Assembly (NCBI GenBank): GCA_001791615.1
Contig: MGEY01000063.1
Coordinates: 33,039-39,476 of the forward strand
Direction: 5' to 3'
Source of the DNA: Candidatus Uhrbacteria bacterium RIFOXYA2_FULL_40_9
GTDB lineage: Bacteria > Patescibacteriota > Patescibacteriia > UBA9934 > GWF2-40-263
DNA: 6,438 nt
The translations under genes were made by a program, and so were the position numbers. How positions within the stretch are numbered: position 1 is the stretch's first letter; each line of letters starts with the position of its first letter. Shown here in pieces: positions 1-6,212 of the stretch. The notes under the pieces are model-generated. The model made no database searches. It was not told the origin of the DNA and worked only from the letters and a program-made list of their open reading frames with translations.

Positions 1-2
1 TA

Positions 3-350
3 AATCCTCGCGATGTAAAGGCACGACTTGCACGAGAAATTATCAAGATTTATCACAGTGTTGAGGAAGCACAAATGGCATCAGACCGTTTTGATCAAAT
101 GTTTAAGGAAAAACAAACTCCACACGAAATGCCAGAGTTTCGAATTGAACAAGAAACAAACATTGTGGATATTTTAGTTGCTTCAGGTTTAGTGAGTTCT
201 AAGTCTGAAGCCCGTCGCGCGATTGAAGGAAAGGGGGTAAAAGTGAATGAACAAGTTGTTGACTCTCTTGAGACCATGATTGTTCCAACAAAAGAAGGAA
301 TTGTTTTGCAAAAAGGTAAACGACATTTTGTAAAGATTGTAAAAAAGTAG
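3..350 (+). CDS. tyrS: Tyrosyl-tRNA synthetase, C-terminal part (5' end outside window)
   Basis: This is the last 115 residues of a cytoplasmic enzyme that charges tRNA-Tyr with tyrosine. The frame is open from the window edge. It begins with NPRDVKARLAREIIKIYH, the segment that links the catalytic core of bacterial TyrRS to its C-terminal region. The last 65 or so residues form an S4 RNA-binding domain: the stretch ILVASGLVSSKSEARRAIEG is the typical S4 helix pair, followed by the usual VKVNEQVV strand. The nucleotide-binding core (HIGH and KMSKS motifs) lies upstream of the window and cannot be checked. An internal ATG at 75 is not the true start, because homology extends upstream of it. 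The gene ends in TAG, 31 bp before the next + strand gene, so the two may be co-transcribed. Identification rests on recalled family sequence and is quite secure. Confidence 0.93.
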   Translation, partial: NPRDVKARLAREIIKIYHSVEEAQMASDRFDQMFKEKQTPHEMPEFRIEQETNIVDILVASGLVSSKSEARRAIEGKGVKVNEQVVDSLETMIVPTKEGIVLQKGKRHFVKIVKK

Positions 351-381
351 GGCAAAGCCTCTGTACCTTGCCGGCATTTCT

Positions 382-2385
382 ATGTCAGAATTCCTTCAAC
401 ACACAGAAATTTTTCACACCGCACCCACACAAGAAATAACTCATGGGCCGTCTTTAGAAAATGCGGAAATGTATCATCTTCCTGGTGATCCAACATTAAC
501 AGAAAAAGATTTAGAGAGGTATCAAAAAGAGAATGAACAAATTGAGAAACGAATGCAGGAAACAAGACTTGATTTGATACGTCGAGTATTTGAGAGTGGA
601 AATGAGTTTCACGAGGATTTTCTTGAGGTCATGGAGCAGACTCGCTATCTTCCTGAGCAGGATCGTGTGAAGTTCGTGGAACAAGGACTAAATCAAAATA
701 GTTTTCGTTCTCGTGTGTTAAGTCTTGCACAAATTCCCTATCTTCCTGAGCAGGATCGTATAAGATTTGTGGAGCAAGGGTTATCACATATACAGCAAAA
801 CATTATTCGATGCTATGCAATAGGACAAGTTCGCTTTATTCCAGAAGTTCATCGAACAACTTTTGTTATACAAAGCATGAAAGATCCTGATAGTTCAGTA
901 CGTATGGTTGTTCTTGAACAGGTTCAATATCTTCCTGAAACAGAGCGCACAAAACTGATTCAAGAAGGGTTTCTTGATGAGAAGAATAGTATTCGAACTC
1001 AAGCCGCTAAACAAATTAAGTTTGCTCCTATCGGTGATCGGGTGAGGCTTATTGAGCAATGTCTAGAGCACAAGGATCTTTCTTTAGGTGTTGAAGCGAC
1101 AAAACAACTCGTTTTTGTTCCAGAAGCTGATCGACTTTCACTTATGGAGAAAAGTTTTCAACATCCTAACCAGAAAGTGTGGCGAGAGGCAGTAAAACAA
1201 GTTCAATATCTTTCTGAAGAATTTCGTAAAAGATTTGTTGAACAAGCAATAGATAACGGAGATACGGATACAGGTGTTTGTGCTATTCAACAAGTTCAAT
1301 TTCTTTCAGAAGTTGATCGAATAGAAAAGATTCAAGAATGTTTGTCATCGTATATTTCAGATATTACTGCAGTAGGAATAGAACAAGTTTTTTGTTTACC
1401 AGAAGGAGATCGTACGAAAGTGATTGAACAAGGATTAAATGATTTTAATACAGAAATTTGTATGATTGCTTGTGAACAAATTCAATTTGCTCCTGCTCAA
1501 GATCGAAAAAGATTGATAGAAAAAGCATTGAAAAATAGAGACATTTGGGTTCAAGTAAAAGCATTACGTCGAATTCAATATCTTCCAGAGGAAGATCGCA
1601 CAGCGTTTATTCTTCAGGGTTTAGAAAGTGGAATAAATAGTGTTGAAGAGGAAGCAATGAAACAAATTCAATTTGCTCCTGCTCAAGATCGAGAAGGGCT
1701 TATGGAAAAAGCTTTGTCTTCTAGATTGCTCAATAGAACGTGGTATATTCTTGAGCAATTGCATCTGCTTTCCAAAGAAGCTCAAGAACGAATAAAAGAG
1801 AGGTTTTTAGAAAAGGATTTAAAAGAATTGGCAAAGCAAGCTGCAACAACCCCACTATATAAAGATGAATCTGATCGTTTTTTTCATAGAAAATTCAGAA
1901 AAACAGGAACAGGGATAACACTTTTAGATCGTGTCCCAGGAAAAGAACAGAAGAGTTTGCGTAATCGAGTCATTATTCGACATATTCCTTGGAGTGCTTA
2001 CGAAACATGGAAACAAGCATACGAAGCCGTAGATGTGTGGAAAGAGTTAGGGTTTGATTATATCCCTATCGAACCCATTGTTGGAGTAAAAGAATCTCAC
2101 AAACCTTTTATTCTTGATGTTTCTACAAGAGTTTTACAGGGACCATCAATTCATCGTTGGGGAGAATTTTATCGTGAAAATATTGATGAACAGAAGAATC
2201 GAATCATGCAAGGGTTAGAAAAAATAGGAATTTCCCATGGTCATCCGCATGAAGGAAATTTTGTTGTCTATTTTGATCGTGATGAGCAGGGGAAGGTTGA
2301 TATTACTAAGCCTCCACGTGTGTATATGATTGATTTTGATCAAGCAGTGTCTTCGGAGAAAACAGGAGAATCTTCAAGCTCATAA
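382..2385 (+). CDS. HEAT-like repeat protein with C-terminal kinase-like domain
   Basis: 667 residues, not a family I can name. Residues 1-88 are a charged, helical lead-in. From residue 89 to about 490 there are about 13 copies of a 31-residue unit with the core [YF]-[LA]-P-E-x-D-R-x-x-[FL]-[VI]-E-[QK], which predicts an alpha-solenoid of the HEAT type, usually a protein-binding scaffold. Residues about 505-660 resemble the C-lobe of aminoglycoside phosphotransferase or UbiB-type kinases: ISHGHPHEGNF (616-627) matches the HGDxHxGN catalytic loop, and YMIDFDQA (648-655) matches the metal-binding DFG/DFD segment. Asn626 and Asp651 are kept, but the expected catalytic Asp is His621, so it may be a pseudokinase. 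There is no signal peptide and no membrane segment. No Shine-Dalgarno site precedes the ATG; the next in-frame ATG codes residue 30, so the start is only probable. A terminator follows. It probably shares a transcript with tyrS. Confidence 0.85.
   Translation: MSEFLQHTEIFHTAPTQEITHGPSLENAEMYHLPGDPTLTEKDLERYQKENEQIEKRMQETRLDLIRRVFESGNEFHEDFLEVMEQTRYLPEQDRVKFVEQGLNQNSFRSRVLSLAQIPYLPEQDRIRFVEQGLSHIQQNIIRCYAIGQVRFIPEVHRTTFVIQSMKDPDSSVRMVVLEQVQYLPETERTKLIQEGFLDEKNSIRTQAAKQIKFAPIGDRVRLIEQCLEHKDLSLGVEATKQLVFVPEADRLSLMEKSFQHPNQKVWREAVKQVQYLSEEFRKRFVEQAIDNGDTDTGVCAIQQVQFLSEVDRIEKIQECLSSYISDITAVGIEQVFCLPEGDRTKVIEQGLNDFNTEICMIACEQIQFAPAQDRKRLIEKALKNRDIWVQVKALRRIQYLPEEDRTAFILQGLESGINSVEEEAMKQIQFAPAQDREGLMEKALSSRLLNRTWYILEQLHLLSKEAQERIKERFLEKDLKELAKQAATTPLYKDESDRFFHRKFRKTGTGITLLDRVPGKEQKSLRNRVIIRHIPWSAYETWKQAYEAVDVWKELGFDYIPIEPIVGVKESHKPFILDVSTRVLQGPSIHRWGEFYRENIDEQKNRIMQGLEKIGISHGHPHEGNFVVYFDRDEQGKVDITKPPRVYMIDFDQAVSSEKTGESSSS
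646..1851 (+). repeat. Tandem 93-bp (31-codon) coding repeats, about 13 units
   Basis: Most units are exactly 31 codons; the second appears to be 32. Each starts with a [YFC]-[LAIV]-[PS]-E-x-x-R motif (YLPEQDR, YLPETER, FAPAQDR, FVPEADR and similar) and ends with a helix rich in Gln, such as AVKQVQ or AMKQIQ. Conservation at the DNA level is patchy. The stretches 646-666 and 739-759 are identical over 21 bases (93 bp apart), and 1475-1506 and 1661-1692 are identical over 32 bases (186 bp apart, two units). The last unit (about 1765-1851) is degenerate. This is intragenic duplication building an alpha-solenoid, not an insertion element. Confidence 0.9.
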
Positions 2386-2397
2386 AATTGTTTTTGT

Positions 2398-2423
2398 AAA
2401 AGCCAGCCGTTCGGTTGGTTTTT
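2398..2423 (+). terminator. Rho-independent terminator of the + strand transcript
   Basis: The arms CCAGCC (2403-2408) and GGTTGG (2413-2418) pair around the loop GTTC with one G-T wobble, and the stem can be extended outward by AAG/TTT. A T-run (2419-2423, then another after AA) follows. It lies 18 bp after the stop codon of the repeat protein. A TTTT tract on the opposite side means it could also stop transcripts running on the - strand. Confidence 0.85.
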
Positions 2424-2435
2424 AATTTTTGAATT

Positions 2436-2471
2436 TTTTTGAAAAAGAAAACCCGTAGCAGTTGCTACGGG
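2436..2471 (-). terminator. Rho-independent terminator of the - strand operon
   Basis: A perfect 9-bp inverted repeat, CCCGTAGCA (2452-2460) and TGCTACGGG (2463-2471), with a 2-base centre. Read on the - strand it is followed by TTTTCTTTTTC, giving a strong intrinsic terminator 26 bp after the ubiquitin-like gene. It has no T-run on the + strand side, so it is directional. With the + strand terminator next to it, the two convergent units are cleanly insulated. Confidence 0.9.
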
Positions 2472-2488
2472 AAGCGCTCTAAGCGCTT
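2472..2488 (-). repeat. Second small hairpin between the last operon gene and its terminator
   Basis: A perfect 7-bp inverted repeat, AAGCGCT (2472-2478) and AGCGCTT (2482-2488), with a 3-base loop. It directly abuts the terminator stem and lies 9 bp after the stop codon of the last - strand gene. It has no T-run of its own. It may stabilise the mRNA 3' end or be incidental. Confidence 0.6.
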
Positions 2489-2497
2489 GAGAGTGAA

Positions 2498-2959
2498 CTA
2501 GGCCTTGTCACCAGCGGGCTGAACGAACTCGAGAATCACACCACCTTCGAGCACATAGTTGTCGTTGACTTCGCTTCCATTCACCCGCGCGCGCATCGAG
2601 GTGGTGATGTTCAATGCCTGCGAGAGCTCACGGCGAACCGTTCCAATAGTTTTTCCTGCCAGAGAAAGTTGAGTGGGAGGATGAGAACCACAGGTCACGG
2701 TGACCAAGGCATTTTCTTCATCAACAGGATTATTTTCGGGATCAGTGGCCGGAGTCGTCGGTGGCTTGTTTCGAATCCTTCTGGTGGGCGCAGGAGCAGG
2801 AGCCGGCTCGACCTGTCGTTTCTGTTGTACCAGGATTGCCTGCACAAGTGCAGGCTTGTCCATGCCATTATCAAATTCATTACCCGTGATCTCTGTGAAG
2901 AGCTGACGAAGTTTGAGCAAAGACTTGTTCTGAAGATCTGCTTCGGTGTGAGTAGCCAT
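2498..2959 (-). CDS. Two-domain ubiquitin-like (beta-grasp) protein, PRTRC-C-like
   Basis: 153 residues, last gene of the - strand operon. Residues 8-48 (LQNKSLLKLRQLFTEITG onward, then a KPALVQAIL helix) look like a SAP/Rho_N/HeH-type helical domain, often nucleic-acid binding. Residues 49-83 are a linker rich in Pro, Ala and Thr. Residues 84-147 have the size and pattern of a beta-grasp ubiquitin-like fold: strand ALVTVTC, turn, helix TVRRELSQAL, then ARVNGSEV and a last strand VILEFVQ. The C-terminus is PAGDKA with no Gly-Gly. As I recall, PRTRC protein C ends in a similar G-x-K-G, so the end may be a family trait rather than a loss. The start is supported by AAGGAG 8 bases before the ATG. 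It lies 3 bp from the ThiF-like gene. The likely role is the small modifier or partner acted on by the E1-like and JAB proteins; conjugation is inferred. The fold call is from pattern only. Confidence 0.75.
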   Translation of the reverse strand: MATHTEADLQNKSLLKLRQLFTEITGNEFDNGMDKPALVQAILVQQKRQVEPAPAPAPTRRIRNKPPTTPATDPENNPVDEENALVTVTCGSHPPTQLSLAGKTIGTVRRELSQALNITTSMRARVNGSEVNDNYVLEGGVILEFVQPAGDKA

Positions 2960-2962
2960 GCC

Positions 2963-3694
2963 TTAGGCTCCTTGTGGCTTGGGGGAGGGGGGACGAGGAA
3001 AGGGAACAATGCGACCAGTTTTCATATTGAAGTACCATTCCCCAAACAGGGGATGCTCTGCGTACTCTGGATTTGTCACTAGATTCCACAAAACCTGACA
3101 TATGAGAGTTGAGACCATATCATTGGCAAAAAAGAGCTGAGGTTCAGATTCGGCAGCTTTTTCTTCACAAGACATCTCATGAGGGGATTTGTCCTTAGGA
3201 TGGGCAATTTCCTCATGCATTTCTGAAAGCGAAGCTGTCCGATTTTGACCTGACCGACGAAGGTACAACTGAACACTTCCATCTGTCAAGTCATTTCCAC
3301 CACTGAGCAAAGCCACATTCTCCATGGCACTCACGTGTTCATCCACCAAACGTTTGGTTTTGTTATTGTCCACACACAGGAGAATGATCTGTCCTTCCAT
3401 AAGATAAAAGTCGATATTGTCTGGCGTAAGGAACTCTCCAAATGGCACAAAAGTCACATGGTCAAATTGCCCACTGGCTTCTTGAGCCGTCACTTCAGCC
3501 TTGTTCCCAATACGTGGAAAAACTTGACGTTCGGCGTTCTTGTTCTCGTAGGTATCGCCATCAATCAAACAGATCGTAGTTTCATATCCATGAAGAAACT
3601 GGCAGAAACGTCCAAGCTTGTAGGCAAGGGCGCTTCCCACGCCTCCAATGCCGATAATAACAATGTTGAGTGGTTTGCGTTTTGTATCATTCAT
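2963..3694 (-). CDS. ThiF/E1-like adenylyltransferase (PRTRC ThiF-like)
   Basis: 243 residues, a cytosolic Rossmann-fold enzyme of the ThiF/MoeB/E1 family, which adenylates the C-terminus of ubiquitin-like proteins using ATP. Visible motifs: the nucleotide-binding loop GIGGVG (15-20), IDGD (44-47) in place of the acidic D-x-D, the ERQ motif (55-57) with nearby Asn, K65 in IGNKAEV, and CVDNN (107-111) corresponding to the Mg/adenylate-site Asp. The C-terminal part (SCEEKAAESEPQLFFAND, then LLW-like VLWNLV, FNMKTGRIVPFP) matches, from memory, the PRTRC ThiF family, in which a PSC...QDLFIN block occurs; Cys176 is the natural thioester candidate. No CxxC zinc pairs are present. AGGAG lies 6 bases before the start, and the ATG overlaps the stop of the JAB gene (ATGA), so the two are translationally coupled. 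Confidence 0.9.
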   Translation of the reverse strand: MNDTKRKPLNIVIIGIGGVGSALAYKLGRFCQFLHGYETTICLIDGDTYENKNAERQVFPRIGNKAEVTAQEASGQFDHVTFVPFGEFLTPDNIDFYLMEGQIILLCVDNNKTKRLVDEHVSAMENVALLSGGNDLTDGSVQLYLRRSGQNRTASLSEMHEEIAHPKDKSPHEMSCEEKAAESEPQLFFANDMVSTLICQVLWNLVTNPEYAEHPLFGEWYFNMKTGRIVPFPRPPSPKPQGA

Positions 3695-4848
3695 GGCTTT
3701 CTCCTATGTGGAAGGAAGGGATCAAAACGAGGTGTTTGCATGAGATCATCTGGAGTTTCAAGGTCAAACCTTTCATACAATGGGAGGTCGTCTCTAGTCT
3801 CTGCATCTGACAAAGAAAGCCTAGGAGTCGTGGAAGCAAAAGGAATTGTTGTGACAGAAACATCTTGTCTCACAGGTTGTACCACAGGGTAGGTCTTACG
3901 TTTTACACGCGCCAACCATTCCTGAGGGAATGGGTAGTCCGTAATCCTTTTTCCCGGTGGAAGCTGTAGAACCACGCGAGACTCTTTACGATAGTCGGTT
4001 GTTTGGACAGGTGGAGGAAGTGGTACGAGAGGTTCAATTTCTCTTACCATATCTCCACTCCTGCAAGTAGAAGGAACTGTTTGTATTGGTCTGAGAAGTG
4101 CATTCAATATCTGCTTTGTGAATCCAGATGTCAGATCAGGCGGAGATATGGGGGAAGGATAGACAGGAGTGGTTGCAACACGAGCTTCTCTTCCTTTGGA
4201 AAATTTCTTCTTAGGAGGGATAGAGCGCATGTAAGGGATGGAAACTTCCGTCAAGCAAGCTCCTGCAAGGTATTCTGCTACATCCTTTTTGAAAGACTGA
4301 CCATTCACCATCATAATGAGATCAATTTCAGGAGTGTCACAGGACACCTGGCTGACTACCATATGCAGTCCATCAAGTTGGCTTTCATCATGATGATCCG
4401 TTCTACTGTGAAATGCTCCAAAGTTTCCATGACTGTGTGATGTTCCAATTTTGAGCCAACCATCAAACGCAATGTCGTTATCATAATGAACAGATCCATG
4501 TGTGACTTCCTGTTCAGGGCAATAGATCATCCATTCATCATTTTCAGGATGATAGAAAAGCAGAACATTGACTTCCGTCTGCATTCGACGATCAATCTCA
4601 CGAAAGAAGTTCAACATCATTGCAAGTTGTTCAATTGGCAGAAGATTAACTGCAAGGTCGGCATATGCGACAACAGGCTTGAGAAAAGGAATACCTCCTT
4701 CACTCACACGACTTAGGGAAGAAATGATCCCAGAATTTTTTCCGATGAAAATTCCATTACAGCCGATTTCATACCAGAAGAGCGCTCCAGCAGGAGGTTT
4801 CTCTGTCCCATCAACTTTCAAAAGAATAGGAAAAAGAGGTTTGTTCAT
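3691..4848 (-). CDS. JAB/JAMM metalloprotease with proline-rich tail (PRTRC-A-like)
   Basis: 385 residues. A zinc-dependent isopeptidase of the Prok-JAB type, expected to trim or remove ubiquitin-like proteins. The JAMM motif is complete: His138 and His140 (SHSHG), seven residues, Ser148, two residues, Asp151; Glu92 in TEVNVLLFY is the likely general-base Glu. The surroundings (AFHSRTDHHDE...DGLHMVV) match PRTRC protein A as I recall it (THG...AFFSxxDxxDDxG). Residues 1-85 form an extra N-terminal region (WYEIGCNGIFIG). Residues about 205-385 are low-complexity, rich in Pro, Thr and Arg, with one more ordered block, PPGKRITDYPFPQEWLARVK. The frame stays open far upstream inside the AAA+ gene, but I chose the ATG at 4848 because AGAAAGG lies just before it and the JAB homology begins there. 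It starts 10 bp after the AAA+ gene and overlaps the ThiF-like gene by 4 bp. Confidence 0.9.
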   Translation of the reverse strand: MNKPLFPILLKVDGTEKPPAGALFWYEIGCNGIFIGKNSGIISSLSRVSEGGIPFLKPVVAYADLAVNLLPIEQLAMMLNFFREIDRRMQTEVNVLLFYHPENDEWMIYCPEQEVTHGSVHYDNDIAFDGWLKIGTSHSHGNFGAFHSRTDHHDESQLDGLHMVVSQVSCDTPEIDLIMMVNGQSFKKDVAEYLAGACLTEVSIPYMRSIPPKKKFSKGREARVATTPVYPSPISPPDLTSGFTKQILNALLRPIQTVPSTCRSGDMVREIEPLVPLPPPVQTTDYRKESRVVLQLPPGKRITDYPFPQEWLARVKRKTYPVVQPVRQDVSVTTIPFASTTPRLSLSDAETRDDLPLYERFDLETPDDLMQTPRFDPFLPHRRKP

Positions 4849-4853
4849 AAATA

Positions 4854-4860
4854 CCTTTCT
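4854..4860 (-). promoter_or_regulatory. Ribosome binding site of the JAB gene
   Basis: AGAAAGG on the - strand, 5 bases before the ATG at 4848, overlapping the stop codon of the AAA+ gene. It supports this ATG over the long upstream extension of the frame, which runs inside the AAA+ coding region. Confidence 0.75.
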
Positions 4861-6124
4861 AGTGAGAGGGTTGAGGAAGAGAAGTGAGAACAGATGAGGG
4901 ACGGATACAAGGATCTGTTGGAGCTTCGTCATCTTCAAGATCTGTAGTTTCTGTCTGCTGAAGAGCAAAGGAAAGCGTGCGTTTAAGCCTGCGTCCTCGA
5001 GAGGTCTTATCGACCCATCCTTGACGAATGAGCCAAGGCTCAACCGAGGCTTCAATTTCCGAAGCTTCCATATCCATGGCTGAAGCAAGGGTTGCAAGGC
5101 TAGCTGTTCCTCCCTGGCGTTCCAGGGTTTCCAAATAGGTGTGTTCAAACGGCTGAAGTCCAAGGACATCAAATCCATTAAGTTCCATAAGGAATCGCAC
5201 ATCCTGTGCATGGAGATCTGAGCGCCTTTCTGTTGTTGCCTGATAAGAAAGTTGCATCAGGAATCCATTCAGTGTCCGAGGGTTATCACGGCAATGATGA
5301 ATGAGATAGGTCAGACCCTCCTCACTCAGACGGAAACCAAGGACACGACAAGAACGCATGGCAATCTGTTTCATTTCTGCTTCTGTGTAAAATGACAACA
5401 GATAAGCCGTTGTAAAACGATTGCGGAATGGTACAAGCATCTTAGCGGGATTGGTTGTCGCACCAATGATCGTAACCCGTGGGGCTGGAACACTTGTCTG
5501 AACTCTTCCGCCACGTTGCTTTTCTGTGATTGGTAAACGATGATCTTCCAAAACACTGTAGAGGGTTTCTTGTGCGGAGCGATGCATTCCATGAATTTCA
5601 TCAATGAAAATAATGTCTCCATCTTTCCATGTCAGAACTTGCGTGGAGGCATCTGTTGCAGAGCGAAATTGAGAACCATTTAGGAGTTTGATTTCCTTTT
5701 CTGCTTCATGAGCGATCGCCAAAGCCAAGGTTGTTTTACCTAGGCCTCGAGGACCTGTGAGCAGGATGTGTGCCATGGGAGTTGCTTGCATTTTTGTTGC
5801 AAGAAGAGCTCGCAGCATCAACTGTTTGAAGTGGTTATGTCCAACCACCTGATCGAATGAATGAGGTCGGAGTTGGTCTCCGTCCAAGGTGCCACGTGGA
5901 AGGGAATCTTCGCGGATGGCCTTTGCTAACTGTCGTAGAATCGGTACGGGTAGACCTGTTTCTTTGAGATCTTCCGGTTGCAGTTCAGCAGCGACTGCAG
6001 GGAGCAGGACACCGGCCATTATAAGCTGAGTTTCAATGGTTGACAGACGTGCATTGACATCCGTTTCCCCAACGGAAACGAGATAAGGGCGAATAGTTTC
6101 TTCACAAACACGCTGGATGGACAT
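4859..6124 (-). CDS. RuvB-like AAA+ ATPase with extra N-terminal domain
   Basis: 421 residues, first gene of the operon. Residues about 85-385 follow RuvB, the Holliday-junction branch-migration motor, from end to end: RPHSFDQVVG (86-95), Walker A GPRGLGKTT (124-132), Walker B IIFIDEIH (171-178), sensor 1 GATTN (221-225), PFRNRF with the arginine finger (232-237), sensor 2 NPRT (281-284) and a winged helix ending EPWLIRQGWVDKTSRGR (362-378). RuvB normally has GPPGLGKTT, so the second Pro is Arg here. Two differences argue for a paralogue: about 75 extra N-terminal residues with a SAM-like stretch LQPEDLKETGLPVPILRQLA (48-67), and an acidic tail (DLEDDEAP). It also sits with ubiquitin-like genes, not with ruvA or ruvC. 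It may remodel tagged proteins or act on DNA. The frame is open up to 6241, but I start at 6124: GGAG lies 6 bases upstream, and 6241 falls within the predicted promoter. Confidence 0.87.
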   Translation of the reverse strand: MSIQRVCEETIRPYLVSVGETDVNARLSTIETQLIMAGVLLPAVAAELQPEDLKETGLPVPILRQLAKAIREDSLPRGTLDGDQLRPHSFDQVVGHNHFKQLMLRALLATKMQATPMAHILLTGPRGLGKTTLALAIAHEAEKEIKLLNGSQFRSATDASTQVLTWKDGDIIFIDEIHGMHRSAQETLYSVLEDHRLPITEKQRGGRVQTSVPAPRVTIIGATTNPAKMLVPFRNRFTTAYLLSFYTEAEMKQIAMRSCRVLGFRLSEEGLTYLIHHCRDNPRTLNGFLMQLSYQATTERRSDLHAQDVRFLMELNGFDVLGLQPFEHTYLETLERQGGTASLATLASAMDMEASEIEASVEPWLIRQGWVDKTSRGRRLKRTLSFALQQTETTDLEDDEAPTDPCIRPSSVLTSLPQPSH

Positions 6125-6130
6125 GGAGTT

Positions 6131-6134
6131 CTCC
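6131..6134 (-). promoter_or_regulatory. Ribosome binding site of the AAA+ gene
   Basis: GGAG on the - strand, 6 bases before the ATG at 6124. It decides the start: the longer reading from 6241 would begin on the -35 box of the operon promoter and would add 39 residues rich in Cys, Phe and Leu with no relation to RuvB. Confidence 0.75.
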
Positions 6135-6180
6135 GGGGGATGGGTTTGAAGGAAAGAAAAAAGGTTGTAAAGGGCAAAAA

Positions 6181-6209
6181 ACGTCTTGCACACACACGCG
6201 TGCAGACGT
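6181..6209 (-). repeat. Hairpin plus T-run at the predicted operon transcription start
   Basis: The arms ACGTCTTGCAC (6181-6191) and GTGCAGACGT (6200-6209) pair over 10 bp with one bulged T. On the - strand the stem is followed by six T (6181-6176), so it has the shape of an intrinsic terminator or attenuator. It begins right at the expected start site of the operon promoter, 57 bp before the AAA+ start. It could be a 5' mRNA hairpin, an operator or an attenuator; the sequence alone cannot decide. Confidence 0.6.
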
Positions 6210-6212
6210 GCT

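Noticed and set aside
351..372. Hairpin GGCAA/TTGCC between tyrS and the repeat-protein gene as a terminator
   Set aside because: The stem is only 5 bp with a long loop and no T-run follows, so the two genes are more likely co-transcribed.
2669..3082. + strand open frame of 137 codons over the Ubl and ThiF-like genes
   Set aside because: It is a shadow of the - strand genes, without motif or ribosome binding site, in the interval covered by well-supported coding regions.
3691..5211. Long form (506 residues) of the JAB protein starting at 5211
   Set aside because: The first 121 codons lie inside the AAA+ coding region in another frame and show no domain. The ATG at 4848 has a ribosome binding site and starts the recognisable protein.
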